From: Pseudomonas abietaniphila
Lineage (GTDB): Bacteria > Pseudomonadota > Gammaproteobacteria > Pseudomonadales > Pseudomonadaceae
Assembly: GCF_039697315.1 (NCBI RefSeq)
Contig: NZ_CP155619.1
Coordinates: 5,208,001 to 5,272,000 of the forward strand
Direction of reading: 5' to 3'
DNA: 64,000 bases
A program made the position numbers and the translations under genes. Shown here in pieces: positions 18,937 to 28,572 of this stretch (positions are counted from its first letter, which is position 1; each line of letters starts with the position of its first letter). The notes beneath the pieces were generated by a model that saw only the letters and a program-made list of their open reading frames with translations, was not told the origin of the DNA and did no database searches.

Positions 18937-19515
18937 ATGCCGACCACCCGAGACGCCAGCGTGAATCATCAACGCCTGATCGACGCGGCCTCCGCGCTCT
19001 TCTTTCGTGACGGGATCAATGCGACGGGAATTGCCGCCGTGGCTGAGTTCGCCGGGGTGTCGAAGATGACGCTGTACGCCCACTTCGCGTCGAAGGACGA
19101 GTTGATCGTGGCGTTTCTGGACAAGCGCAATGAGCGCTGGGAAGCCGCGGTGGAGCAGACATTGGCGGCCAGCGAGGCGCCAGCCGACAAGCTACTGGGG
19201 CTGTTCGACCTGCACCGGCAGTGGCTGCGCGAAGGTGGATTGCGCGGCTGCCCTTACGTGAATTCCGCTGCAGAGTTTCCGGACCGCAGTCACCCGGTTC
19301 GCCTGGCGGTGGATCGGCATAAACAAGGGGTGAAGCAACACCTGTTGGACCTCGCAGAAAGCGCGAGGCTGAGCAACCCGCAGACGTTGGTAAGGCGATT
19401 GTTCCTGTTACTGGAAGGGGCGTTTCTCACGGGCGCTCTGGAAAACGACGACAGCGTATTTCTGGTGGCGCGAGAGCTGGCCGCAGAGCTGATTGACGCA
19501 GCGAAACCGGCTTAA
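18937..19515 (+). CDS. TetR/AcrR-family regulator
   Basis: 192 residues. The N-terminal helix-turn-helix (about 12-58: RLIDAASALFFRDGINATGI, then VAEFAGVSKMTLYAHFASKDEL) is canonical. The C-terminal region is helical and should form the ligand pocket and dimer interface, with a single-cysteine segment LRGCPYVNSAAEFPDRSHP seen in many TetR proteins. It is followed 39 bp later by an MFS exporter or importer gene on the same strand, its probable target. No clean operator palindrome was found upstream; TACCGGTCAGTA around 18903 could be a half-site. Confidence 0.9.
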   Translation: MPTTRDASVNHQRLIDAASALFFRDGINATGIAAVAEFAGVSKMTLYAHFASKDELIVAFLDKRNERWEAAVEQTLAASEAPADKLLGLFDLHRQWLREGGLRGCPYVNSAAEFPDRSHPVRLAVDRHKQGVKQHLLDLAESARLSNPQTLVRRLFLLLEGAFLTGALENDDSVFLVARELAAELIDAAKPA

Positions 19516-19554
19516 CCCTGTTCTCTCCTTCACATTCAAGAAAGGAAGCTGACC

Positions 19555-20778
19555 ATGCGGATCAATGCACTGATTGTCTTGCTGCTCACCGGGCTGGTAG
19601 CAGCGACGTTTGGTTTCGGTATCTACCTGTTTGCGCAACTGGTGCCCGACATGCGCGCCAGCCTCGGTTTTGACATTTCCTACGTCGGTACGATCACTGC
19701 GTCCGGGCAGTTCGGTTTTCTGCTGTGTGCGTTGTTGGCGGCGTGGATCACCCCACGGGTGGGCGGCGGTTGGGTGATTTTCGGTTCCGGAGTGGTGTGC
19801 GCCGTAGCGCTGCTGCTGATCCCGCTGACGCACAATATCCTGCTGATTGGCGCCTTGCTGACGGTGTTGGCAGGCACGGCGGCGACGGTTTTCGTGCCCA
19901 TGGTCGATGTGATTTCCCGCACGGTTGCCTATAAATCACGCGGCATGGCAATGGGCTTGGTATCCAGTGGCACCAGTTATGGCGTGTTCATCAACAGTCT
20001 GTTGGTGCCGCTGTATGCGCCGCAGGGTGAATGGCGCATGGTCTGGTGGATCGTTGGGTTGATCACCGTGGCGATGGCGGTTGGCGTGATGGTGGCGTTC
20101 AAGCGGGCGCGATTGTTCGTCCATGAAAAGGTTTCGGCATCCGAGACTGAACAGAACACACAGGCTGGCCGGACCGCGCTGAAGCAGCCTTGGGTGCTGA
20201 CGGTGTGGACGATGAACTTCCTTCTTGGTTTCTCGACCTTTCCTTTTCAGAATTACTTGTCGTCCTACCTGCGCAGCGAATTGAATTTCGACGTGACTTA
20301 CACCGCGCACATTTGGGCGAGTATCGGTTTCGTCGGCATGTTTGCCGGGCTCGCGGTCGGTTGGCTGTCGGATCGCGTCGGCCTGCGCGCGGCGATGCTG
20401 CTGGTTTATGCCTGCGTGGGCGCGGCCGCGTTGATCTTCGTTGTCCATCCTGTCGGTTACTGGCCGTTGGCAGCGGGTGTTCTGTTCGCGGTGGCGTTTT
20501 ACCCGATCTTCGGGTTGATCCCGGCCTATGTGTCGAAGATGGCGGGCAGTGCCACGCTGGCCGTGACGATTTTTGGCGTGGCCAACATCCTGCAAGGTGT
20601 CGGCGGCATGATCGGAAACTTCTGCGGCGGGTTGCTGGCCAGTTTCAATGGATCGTTCGTGGGTGTTTACGTGGCCATCGGCCTGGTGGCCGTCTTGCTG
20701 GCGATGTTGACGTTGCGCCTGCCAAAGGAAGCTCGCGACGTGCAGCAGGATGACGCGCTAGGGTGCGTAAACGGCTGA
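19555..20778 (+). CDS. Major facilitator superfamily transporter
   Basis: 407 residues with about 12 membrane helices in two halves, split by a charged cytoplasmic loop near 185-210 (FKRARLFVHEKVSASETEQN). The motif WLSDRVGLRAAM after helix VIII is the usual MFS motif A variant. The ATG has AGGAAG upstream. The substrate is unknown. Pairing with a TetR regulator 39 bp upstream suggests an inducible drug or metabolite transporter. It converges on phzF; between them ACTGCCGG (20785-20792) and CCGGCAGT (20814-20821) form an 8-bp stem that may serve both strands. Confidence 0.88.
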   Translation: MRINALIVLLLTGLVAATFGFGIYLFAQLVPDMRASLGFDISYVGTITASGQFGFLLCALLAAWITPRVGGGWVIFGSGVVCAVALLLIPLTHNILLIGALLTVLAGTAATVFVPMVDVISRTVAYKSRGMAMGLVSSGTSYGVFINSLLVPLYAPQGEWRMVWWIVGLITVAMAVGVMVAFKRARLFVHEKVSASETEQNTQAGRTALKQPWVLTVWTMNFLLGFSTFPFQNYLSSYLRSELNFDVTYTAHIWASIGFVGMFAGLAVGWLSDRVGLRAAMLLVYACVGAAALIFVVHPVGYWPLAAGVLFAVAFYPIFGLIPAYVSKMAGSATLAVTIFGVANILQGVGGMIGNFCGGLLASFNGSFVGVYVAIGLVAVLLAMLTLRLPKEARDVQQDDALGCVNG

Positions 20779-20904
20779 TTGATCACTGCCGGTTTGCCCG
20801 GATTTGGCGTCATCCGGCAGTCCGATTCAGACCGTTTACACGTTGATCACCGGGACGAACATCCCGGCCCGGCTGATCCTTGCGACCACGGCGCCACCCA
20901 TGGG

Positions 20905-21741
20905 TTACAGCGTGACATTTCCCGCGATGCAGGTTTGCACCTCACCGCCGACCCAGATCTGATTCCCGACCTGTTCGATGGACACGCAGCCGCGGTGACC
21001 CAGCACTGTACCTTGGCGCGTGGTGTACTGGCGCGGCGCGAGGCCGGCCGGGATCAGCCATTGTGCAAGGCTGGCGTTGAGGCTGCCGGTCACCGGGTCT
21101 TCGGCGTTGAGGTCACCGGTCAGTGCCCGCACCTCGAAGTCGGCCTCGGCGTCCGGCCCGGTCCAGGGGGCGACGATGCCTATATTCAGGCCTTTGAGTG
21201 CTGCGTAATCGGGACGAATCGCCAGAACTTCTTCACGGCTCGACAGCATCACCGCGACCCAGCCCGGCCCGTTGTCCGCCCACTGACTGCCAATGATCTG
21301 CTCGCGGCGCACGCCAAGTCCGGCCACCAGACTGGCCAACACTTCGTCCTCCACCGGACCGCTGCGCAAAAGTGGCGGGGCGCAGAACGCCAGGCGTGAG
21401 CCGTCCCGGCGAATCCGAACCAGCCCTGCACCGCACTCTTGAACCACTTCCTCGGCCTTGGCCGCGCCACCGTTGTCCAGCCAGACGAAGCAACTGCCCA
21501 GCGTCGGATGACCGGCAAACGGCAGTTCGCGCGTGGTGGTGAAGATGCGCACGCGGTAGTCCGCTTCCGGGTGGGTAGGGCGCAGCAGGAAAGTCGTTTC
21601 GCTGAGGTTGGTCCAGCGAGCGAACGCGGCCATCTGCGCGTCGGTCAGGTCATCGGCGGCACTGACCACGGCCAGCGGATTGCCTTGGGTGGCGGCGCTG
21701 GAAAACACGTCGACCTGCTGGAATTTGAGCGTGTGGGCCAT
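20905..21741 (-). CDS. PhzF-family isomerase/epimerase-like protein
   Basis: 278 residues from the ATG at 21741, chosen because AGGAG lies 8 nt upstream; a start 12 codons earlier lacks this. The N-terminus FQQVDVFSSAATQGNPLAVV, the ETTFLLRP segment with the catalytic glutamate, and LPFAGHPTLGSCFVW are signatures of the PhzF/YddE diaminopimelate-epimerase-like fold. The C-terminal repeat has EDPVTGSLNASLAQWL. Members isomerise small metabolites by proton shuttling; no phenazine genes are nearby, so the substrate is unknown. Confidence 0.9.
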   Translation of the reverse strand: MAHTLKFQQVDVFSSAATQGNPLAVVSAADDLTDAQMAAFARWTNLSETTFLLRPTHPEADYRVRIFTTTRELPFAGHPTLGSCFVWLDNGGAAKAEEVVQECGAGLVRIRRDGSRLAFCAPPLLRSGPVEDEVLASLVAGLGVRREQIIGSQWADNGPGWVAVMLSSREEVLAIRPDYAALKGLNIGIVAPWTGPDAEADFEVRALTGDLNAEDPVTGSLNASLAQWLIPAGLAPRQYTTRQGTVLGHRGCVSIEQVGNQIWVGGEVQTCIAGNVTL

Positions 21742-21859
21742 GGCGTTATCTCCTGGGACGATGGCGGGATCGGCCACTCTAGGGACGCGGTACGAGGCTG
21801 TACAGAGACAGATGATGGTGGTTTTTTGTGCCGTCTGAATGGTTCAGGCGTATGAATGG

Positions 21860-22786
21860 TTACGCCTCACCGCCCGCCAGCACGAAGCCTGTCGGCATTT
21901 GTTGTGCGTACTCGTTCACCACGTCGCGCGTCAGGCCGACGATGTCCTCCACCAGCTCCATGCCCGCGCCGGTTCGCCAACTGGCGACAATGTCCATGAC
22001 CGGTGGCAGAGGCACATTTTCGATACGCGTCAGCACGCCCTGGGTGAGTTCGCCATGCACCAATGTGGCGGGCAGTGCACCGATACCGAAGCCGTCGCGC
22101 ACCAATCGGGTGATCGCCGACGCTGAGTTCACGCAGTTGATGCGCGGTGTAACGATGTCGGCCCTGTGCAGCATGTTGAGGATGTCCTGATGCGGCCGTG
22201 AATGCCGGGAAAAGGTCACGATGCGCGCCATGGCAATCTCTTCCAGCGTCACGTCTGCACGGTCGAATGCAGAGCCTGTCGGCACCACCCAATGCAGCGG
22301 GTATCGGGCGAGCACTGCGTTGCGAACGGTGTCGAAGCGCAGGACGTCGGTCTGGAAAATGATGTCCTGATAACCTTTCTCCAGTTGCGAGCACAGGTTG
22401 CTCGCTGTCTCGGCGGTCAGTTCGATCTCAAGATTTGGGTAACACTTCATCAGGCGTGTTACCAAGGCACTGAGCCAGGTGTGTATCACCGTATCCATGG
22501 CGCCGATGCGAATCCGCCCACGCACCTGACTCGGGTCCTTGATCGCCGCCTTCATGCTTTGCATCGTGTCCATGATGTGCTCGGCGTACTCGAGCACCCG
22601 CAAGCCCTCGGGTGTCAGCGACACGCCTTTGGAATCCCGCACGAACAACCGCACGCCCATTTCGTCTTCCAGCGCCGCGATCCGGCTGGAAATAGAGGCC
22701 TGCGTGCTGAACAGTTTTTCCGCCGTGAGCCGGAAGCTTTTCAGCCGTGCGACCCAGACGAAGGTTTCCAGAAACTTGAGGTTCAC
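21860..22786 (-). CDS. LysR-family transcriptional regulator
   Basis: 308 residues from a GTG start with AAGGA upstream. The helix-turn-helix occupies about residues 2-60 (LKFLETFVWVARLKSFRLTAEKLF, then STQASISSRIAALEDEMG). The C-terminal periplasmic-binding-like effector domain runs to the end. It is transcribed in the same direction as phzF, 82 bp upstream of it, and may control that gene. No target is otherwise evident. Confidence 0.92.
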   Translation of the reverse strand: MNLKFLETFVWVARLKSFRLTAEKLFSTQASISSRIAALEDEMGVRLFVRDSKGVSLTPEGLRVLEYAEHIMDTMQSMKAAIKDPSQVRGRIRIGAMDTVIHTWLSALVTRLMKCYPNLEIELTAETASNLCSQLEKGYQDIIFQTDVLRFDTVRNAVLARYPLHWVVPTGSAFDRADVTLEEIAMARIVTFSRHSRPHQDILNMLHRADIVTPRINCVNSASAITRLVRDGFGIGALPATLVHGELTQGVLTRIENVPLPPVMDIVASWRTGAGMELVEDIVGLTRDVVNEYAQQMPTGFVLAGGEA

Positions 22787-22984
22787 CGAATGATTTCCTT
22801 GAGCGGGGTGCGACGAGGCGCGTTCGACAGGGTGAACCGTCTTGCGTCATCGCCCTTGTTGGCATTGCATGTCTTGGATAAACAGCAGGTTGCATGCCAG
22901 CCGATCAGTGGAAATTCTTATCGGGAATCCCGATTTTTCTTGTTTGACGTCGCTCTCTCGTTCTGTCGTTTCCTTAAAAAGCGC

Positions 22985-23215
22985 TTATTTGACGAGGTAA
23001 AGCGTTGGCCGCTGGGGCAGCGACTGAGGCGCTGTTGCTGGCTGATTCAGGGCTAAGGCGTGCAGTTGAACGTTTAGTTTCTCGGTGGCGATGAGGAGCT
23101 TTCTCAGGGCATCGAGGAGAATCTTTTGACCTTCAAGATCCAGGTCGCACCGTTTCTCGGCAATTTCCTGCAGCAGCGTTGTCAGGTTCATGCTCAATTC
23201 GTCGATAGGTTCCAT
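22985..23215 (-). CDS. Small helical hypothetical protein
   Basis: 76 residues, starting MEPIDELSMNLTTLLQEIAE. AGGA lies 7 nt before the ATG at 23215; a second ATG at 23191 is possible. The first 55 residues read as one or two amphipathic helices with regular leucine spacing (LLQEIAEKRCDLDLEGQKIL, then ALRKLLIATEKLNVQL), ending in a proline-rich tail (PATAPQSLPQRPTLYLVK). No family is recognised. It lies 53 bp upstream of... on the same strand before the chemoreceptor gene's 3' end order is reversed, so it follows rather than leads that transcript. Confidence 0.55.
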   Translation of the reverse strand: MEPIDELSMNLTTLLQEIAEKRCDLDLEGQKILLDALRKLLIATEKLNVQLHALALNQPATAPQSLPQRPTLYLVK

Positions 23216-23268
23216 GGGTTATCCTGGCTCAATCCTTCCTGTATCGGTTTTCGTGCAGCGTCGCGCGT

Positions 23269-24900
23269 TCACCCGAAAGTGAATCCGTCCAGACGTTGCT
23301 TCAGCGCGATGGCGATCTGCGCCAGTTCTTCGCTCGCGGCTCGGGTCTGATCGGAGCGCACCGACGACTGCACCGAGAGGTCGCGAATACGGATGATGCT
23401 ACGGTCCACATCCTTGGCGACCAGAGCTTGCTCTTCGCACGCGGTGGCGATCAGGGCGTTGCGCTCGTCAATGCTGTTGACTGTGGTCGTGATGCCTTGC
23501 AGCGCCTTGTTGGCGGAAGCCGCCTGCGCGCGTGTCTGCGCGGCCTGAATGGCGCTGTCGTTCAACGCGCCCACGGTGTCCTGGGTGCCGGTCTGGATAT
23601 GGCCGATCATGCGTTCGATATCCATGGTCGAGGTACTGGTGCGGTGCGCAAGCGACCTGACTTCATCGGCGACGACGGCGAACCCCCGTCCTGCTTCCCC
23701 GGCGCGTGCGGCTTCGATCGCGGCGTTGAGCGCCAGCAGGTTGGTCTGGTCGGCGACCGATCGGATCACCTCAAGCACCTTGCTGATTTCGACGGTGTTG
23801 GCGGCCAGAATGCCTGCGCGTTCGGATGCGCCGTTGACGCTGGTGTCCAGCCGGGTGATCGCGTTAAGCGTCGAGGTCAATTCCTGCTGGCCGTCGCGGG
23901 CCAGATTCAGGGAGGCCCGCGACTCATCGCAGGTGCTGCTCGCGTTGCGTGCGACCTCGTCGACGGCCTGACTCATCTCGGTGATGGCGGTGGCCGCTTG
24001 TTCCAGCTCACTGTTCTGCAGCTGCAGGTCTTCGTTGCTGTTGCTGACGAGCATGCTGAGTTCCTCGGCAGCGCTCGAAAGCTGGCTGGCCGCCTGGTGT
24101 ACACCGGTCAGCGTCTGACTGAGGTTTTCACGCATGGTCACCACCGCTCGCAGCAACTGCGCGGCCTCGTCCTTGCCGCTGACGTCAAGGGCGGTTTCAC
24201 GCAGATCGCCCCGCGCGATGGTATCGGCAGCGTGCAGCGCCTGAGCGACAGGGCGTGCAATGCTTTCGGTCAGGCGATAGGCGATGACAACCGCGCCCAG
24301 GGTCGACAGCACAATCACGATCAAGGTGACGCGAAGCGAGGTCTGGTACGCCTGCTGCCCGGCCGCGCTCGCGGTCTGCTGCGCCTGGTCGTTGAGCAGC
24401 TCCAACTCCCCCAGTGTCTTGGTCATGGCCTGAGCGATGGTCGACATCTCGTCGTTGACCAGCGCATTCGCCTCGCTGGAAGCGCCTTGCTTGAGCAGCT
24501 CATGAACGCGGACGGCAGCGCTCCGGTACCTTTCGAACAGCGTGCCAATGGTATTGAACAGGGTCCGCTCCTGATCCCCGCTGATGATCGGCCGATAGGT
24601 GTCCTGAGCCGTCACGAACTCCCGAGTGTCGGAGACAAACGCCGCATAGTTGCTGGCCAGCGCGCTGTCGTTGGAGGACGTCAGCAACCGAATCACGCCG
24701 AAGCGGGTTTTGGTAAAGGCCAGCGTGATGTCGTCACCTAACGCGATGCCGGGCAGGGCATCCTGTTCGACCACCAGGCTTGCCTGACGTATTTCCCTGG
24801 CTTGATACATGGCAAAGGCGCCCACGCCCATCAGCGACGCGATCACCAAGGCAAAACACAGTCGGATTCGCATCGCGAAATTAAAACGTCTTAGCTGCAT
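23269..24900 (-). CDS. Methyl-accepting chemotaxis protein (4HB type)
   Basis: 543 residues. The first membrane helix is at about 10-30 ([20 protein letters not shown]). A periplasmic four-helix-bundle sensor fills about 32-190, followed by a second membrane helix near 190-210 and a HAMP domain near 212-265. The cytoplasmic signalling domain has the conserved hairpin tip [20 protein letters not shown] and [15 protein letters not shown] that contacts CheA and CheW. No C-terminal CheR-binding pentapeptide is seen. The ligand is unknown; 4HB sensors often bind small organic acids or boric acid. The downstream small protein gene follows on the same strand 53 bp later. Confidence 0.95.
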   Translation of the reverse strand: MQLRRFNFAMRIRLCFALVIASLMGVGAFAMYQAREIRQASLVVEQDALPGIALGDDITLAFTKTRFGVIRLLTSSNDSALASNYAAFVSDTREFVTAQDTYRPIISGDQERTLFNTIGTLFERYRSAAVRVHELLKQGASSEANALVNDEMSTIAQAMTKTLGELELLNDQAQQTASAAGQQAYQTSLRVTLIVIVLSTLGAVVIAYRLTESIARPVAQALHAADTIARGDLRETALDVSGKDEAAQLLRAVVTMRENLSQTLTGVHQAASQLSSAAEELSMLVSNSNEDLQLQNSELEQAATAITEMSQAVDEVARNASSTCDESRASLNLARDGQQELTSTLNAITRLDTSVNGASERAGILAANTVEISKVLEVIRSVADQTNLLALNAAIEAARAGEAGRGFAVVADEVRSLAHRTSTSTMDIERMIGHIQTGTQDTVGALNDSAIQAAQTRAQAASANKALQGITTTVNSIDERNALIATACEEQALVAKDVDRSIIRIRDLSVQSSVRSDQTRAASEELAQIAIALKQRLDGFTFG

Positions 24901-25074
24901 CGTTCGATTTATCCATGTGAAGGTCAGGTCTTACTGCGAATTCTCACCTTGTTAGTGGCGTCATGAGTAAGGCTGTCCAGTGGAGGACAAATGAAAACCG
25001 GCTGCGGATAACAATAACGGTCCGTTCTTTACTGCGCGTTCACGAACAACCGTTATGCCCGCTATCGAATAACG

Positions 25075-26076
25075 TCAGGCCTGTCTGCCCAAGCGATAAG
25101 TGCCCGGAGACATACCGAACCATCGTTCGCACGCTTTGTTAAACGCGCTGGGATTTTTGAAGCCCACGCTGTATGAAATCTGTTTAAGACTGAGCGAAGT
25201 GTTCATCAACAAATGATGACTGTGTTGCTTCCTGACGATATCGACCAACTTCTGGAAACGCTGCCCGTCTTTGTCCAGCGACCTGATCAATTGATGAGTG
25301 GACAGCCCCAAGGTCCTGGCGATGTCTTCCATGCCAAGTGGTCGGGCTTGATTGAGGTGTTGCAGTATCGCGCCGGTGGTCCTTGCGGTAACGCTGTCGC
25401 TGTTCTGCTCGTCCTGACATCGCTTCAGGTATTGATCGTGGATTTGTTGCAGGGACGGATCGAAGGTGGCCACGGCCTGATCGGTGTCAGCCCGCCGGAA
25501 CGTCAACGCGGTGACTGGACAAGAAAAGCGCAGGTCGGTACCGAACAGTTGTTCGAGTCGGCCCGTATTCCGCGGCTGCTCGTACGTGAATTCTGCTCTG
25601 ACTGGCGTAATTCGCACCGACGGAGCAAGCCAGTGGAGCAGTCCCAGCGTGATTGACACCACTGCATCGACGAATACCCTAGGCAATGCGTTCTGCGGGC
25701 TCGCAGACAGTCCGGCCATTCTGAGGGTGGTCGCGGTGCTGTCCAGAAACATGCAGAAGCCGGTGCCGATCATGGTGTGGTGCTCCACCATGCGAGTCAT
25801 GGCTTCACCCAATGTGGCGCTGGACATGGTCGCGTAACCCAGCGCGCCCAAGTGACCGGGGTGAGCCTTTTCATAGGCCAGCAGCCCAAGATCCTCATTC
25901 CCACTGCGCACTTGAACGTCTTCAATGAGTCGTGAAAGTTCATGCAGGGGTATCCGCGCAGATGTAAGCGGCTCAGTTGTTTTTGTGCGCGTTACTGCGA
26001 ACGGATCAATCGGTGTATCGGCACTGCCTATTGCGTCGATAAGCGCGAGGGCGAACGCAGGGGAAATACTTTGCAT
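25075..26076 (-). CDS. AraC-family regulator with Arabinose_bd-type N-terminus
   Basis: 333 residues. The N-terminal 190 residues follow the arabinose-operon-like ligand domain common in OruR/ArgR-group regulators of Pseudomonas (IPLHELSRLIEDVQVRSGNEDLG, then HPGHLGALGYATMSS). The C-terminal double helix-turn-helix is at about 230-330 (SLKQISYSVGFKNPSAFNKAC, RWFGMSPGTYR). It is divergent from the OprD porin and its transporter genes, 444 bp away, and may activate them. Confidence 0.92.
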   Translation of the reverse strand: MQSISPAFALALIDAIGSADTPIDPFAVTRTKTTEPLTSARIPLHELSRLIEDVQVRSGNEDLGLLAYEKAHPGHLGALGYATMSSATLGEAMTRMVEHHTMIGTGFCMFLDSTATTLRMAGLSASPQNALPRVFVDAVVSITLGLLHWLAPSVRITPVRAEFTYEQPRNTGRLEQLFGTDLRFSCPVTALTFRRADTDQAVATFDPSLQQIHDQYLKRCQDEQNSDSVTARTTGAILQHLNQARPLGMEDIARTLGLSTHQLIRSLDKDGQRFQKLVDIVRKQHSHHLLMNTSLSLKQISYSVGFKNPSAFNKACERWFGMSPGTYRLGRQA

Positions 26077-26520
26077 ATCGATTCCATTGGGAAAGTTATC
26101 GAACTCCTGTTGTTCTTGTTGTGGGCGTCATTATTGTTGACTCATTGATCAGGAAAGTAAGGCGGCTGTTTCCAGTGTTGTGTCATAAGAAGCGTTCGAG
26201 CGCATTCAAGACACTTTTTCCTGCGACGCAAGTTTGCGCCTCATTAAAGGCGGGCAGTGTTCCAGTCAAAAAACCGAACCCGTCGCTGAACAGAAAATCT
26301 TATCGGGCATAGCGGTTTTTTCCCGTTGGACGCAGCGCCCCGGCCTGCCGAAAGATGGCCGTCGACACGAGAAAGGTACGACGCCGAGGTGGAAGTTTTC
26401 CACGATCAGCTGGGCGTCCAGCCTTCAGGGTCGTAGCGTTTCGGCGCTCGACCTCATTCATTAGCTGCGCTCTGCCAGCAGTCGGTCGACACCGCTGCGC
26501 GCTCATGGGAAGAGGCTTCA
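26077..26520. other. Divergent intergenic region AraC / oprD-like porin
   Basis: 444 bp without a convincing gene. Short open frames exist but lack ribosome sites and protein-like composition. It must hold the promoters of both flanking genes. No clear palindrome, REP sequence or terminator was seen, so an AraC-type direct-repeat operator could be hidden here. Confidence 0.4.
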
Positions 26521-27756
26521 ATGACACATAACCAACAAAAATACGTCTGCGCGTTGCTGTTCGGCAGTGCCACTCTGACATACGGCATCACCGCTCAGGC
26601 GGAGTTTCTGGCGGACAGCAAAGGCGAACTGGAAGCGCGAAATTTCTATTTCAATCGCGACTTTCGTCAGGCGGGCGCTCGCGACAAGGCTGAGGAGTGG
26701 GCGCAGGGTTTTCTGCTGCGTCTGCAATCGGGCTATACCGCAGGCACGGTGGGTTTCGGGTTGGACGCGCTGGGGATGGTCGGCGTGAAACTGGACTCAG
26801 GTGATGGCACCGCGGGCACCGGTTTGCTGCCTGCCGACCTGTCTTCTGGCGGTTCTCAGGATGACTACGCCAAGCTCGGGCTGACCGCCAAGGTGAAGGT
26901 GTCGAAGACCGAGCTCAAGGTCGGCTCACTGTTTTTCCGCGACCCCGTCATCAACTCGAACGATACGCGGCTGTTGCCGCAGACCTTTCGCGGCGGCCTG
27001 CTGACGTCGCAGGAACTGGACAGCTTCAAGTTCACAGGCGGGCACATCGACCGGATCAAGGCCAACAGTTCGTCCGACTTCACCGAGATGAGCGCCAACC
27101 GGATCGGCGGCACCAGCAACAGTTTCAACTTCGGTGGAGGCGACTATCAGTTCACCCCGCAATTGGCGTTGAGCGCCCATTACGGTCAGCTGGAAAACGT
27201 CTATCAGCAGTATTACGGCGGGTTGGTGCATGTGTTGCCGATCGCGACAGGGCAAAGCCTGAAGAGCGACCTGCGCTACGCGAGCAGTCGCGAAGACGGC
27301 CATTTTCGGGATCTCGACAATCAGGCATTTGGCTCGATGTTCACCTACCGGCTCAAGGCCCACGCCTTCGGTGTCGGCTATCAACGCATGACCGGCGACG
27401 ACCCGTTCCCCTACATCGCGGGCAGCGACCCGTACCTGGTCAACTTCATTCAGATTGGTGATTTCGCCAACGCCAGGGAGCGTTCCTGGCAACTGCGTTA
27501 CGACTATGACTTCGCTGCGATGGGCGTGCCCGGCCTGACGTTCATGAGCCGTTACGTGTCGGGGGATAACGTCGAGCGTGCAGCGGGCGGCGAGGGCAAG
27601 GAGTGGGAGCGCAATACGGACATCGGTTATGTGATTCAGAGCGGCACGCTGAAAAACCTCGGCGTGAAATGGCGCAACGCGACCGTGCGTTCGAACTTCG
27701 GCAACGATCTGGACGAGAACAGGCTGATCGTCAGCTATACCGTGCCGTTGTGGTAG
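26521..27756 (+). CDS. OprD-family outer-membrane porin
   Basis: 411 residues. A signal peptide ends near residue 24 (LLFGSATLTYGITAQA). The mature protein starts with EFLADSKGELEARNFYFNRD, the standard OprD-family opening, and ends in a long series of amphipathic strands with the aromatic C-terminus LIVSYTVPLW that guides outer-membrane insertion. It is an 18-strand substrate-specific channel, typically for amino acids, peptides or carboxylates. GAAGAGG precedes the ATG. The next two genes encode an inner-membrane transporter, so porin and transporter probably share one substrate. Confidence 0.93.
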   Translation: MTHNQQKYVCALLFGSATLTYGITAQAEFLADSKGELEARNFYFNRDFRQAGARDKAEEWAQGFLLRLQSGYTAGTVGFGLDALGMVGVKLDSGDGTAGTGLLPADLSSGGSQDDYAKLGLTAKVKVSKTELKVGSLFFRDPVINSNDTRLLPQTFRGGLLTSQELDSFKFTGGHIDRIKANSSSDFTEMSANRIGGTSNSFNFGGGDYQFTPQLALSAHYGQLENVYQQYYGGLVHVLPIATGQSLKSDLRYASSREDGHFRDLDNQAFGSMFTYRLKAHAFGVGYQRMTGDDPFPYIAGSDPYLVNFIQIGDFANARERSWQLRYDYDFAAMGVPGLTFMSRYVSGDNVERAAGGEGKEWERNTDIGYVIQSGTLKNLGVKWRNATVRSNFGNDLDENRLIVSYTVPLW

Positions 27757-27843
27757 GAGCGTTGACGCCTGCGCCGAGTCGGCCGGTCCGACGTCGGTGT
27801 GTCCATTCAACGAATCAGAGCACCAAAAAACGAGATCTCGATT

Positions 27844-28572
27844 ATGCAAACCGCTATCAACCTCTGGCCGCTGCTCGGCGTGCTAGTGATCGTTCTGGGT
27901 TTTGTCCTGCGCTTCAACCCGATGCTGGTGGTGGCGCTGGCGGCTTTGGCCACGGGCCTGGCCGCGAGCATGCCGCTGGAGACCCTTCTTGCCACCGTCG
28001 GGACCGGGTTCATCAAGACCCGCACATTGCCGCTGATCATCCTCCTGCCGCTGGCCGTCATCGGTCTACTGGAACGGCATGGCCTGCGTCTGCATGCACA
28101 AAACTGGATTGCACGGTTTACCGGCGCCACCGCCGGACGCCTGCTGATCGCTTACCTGTTCGTGCGTGAAACAACGGCGGCGTTGGGACTGACCAGCTTG
28201 GGCGGGCATCCGCAAATGGTTCGCCCGTTGCTTGCCCCGATGGCGGAAGGCGCCGCCGAATCCCGCTTCGGCAAATTGCCTGAAGCGCTGCGCATCAAGC
28301 TGCTGTCGTTATGCGCCGCGACCGACAACGTCGGGCTGTTCTTCGGTGAGGACATCTTCGTCGCGTTTGGCGCCATTGCCTTGATGCACACCTTTTTGCT
28401 GGGCTCAGGCATCGATGTCGACCCGATGCACATCGCGTTCTGGGGCATTCCGACGGCGATCTGTGCGTTCGTGATTCATGGGATCCGTCTGCATCGATTT
28501 GATCAGCGACTCAATCGTGAACTTAAAGCGTTGCCACAGCCTTCAACGGTCATCACGGAGATCGCGCCATGA
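27844..28572 (+). CDS. DUF969 transporter subunit (probable 5-oxoproline uptake)
   Basis: 242 residues from the ATG at 27844; an upstream in-frame start at 27799 lacks a good ribosome site. The protein is mostly hydrophobic with about six membrane helices and the conserved stretch FVRETTAALGLTSLGGHPQM, plus TDNVGLFFGEDIFVAFGA, typical of DUF969. Members work with DUF979 partners and have been linked to 5-oxoproline (pyroglutamate) uptake by mutant fitness studies. The next gene is that partner. No 5-oxoprolinase gene (pxpABC) is in the window. Confidence 0.85.
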   Translation: MQTAINLWPLLGVLVIVLGFVLRFNPMLVVALAALATGLAASMPLETLLATVGTGFIKTRTLPLIILLPLAVIGLLERHGLRLHAQNWIARFTGATAGRLLIAYLFVRETTAALGLTSLGGHPQMVRPLLAPMAEGAAESRFGKLPEALRIKLLSLCAATDNVGLFFGEDIFVAFGAIALMHTFLLGSGIDVDPMHIAFWGIPTAICAFVIHGIRLHRFDQRLNRELKALPQPSTVITEIAP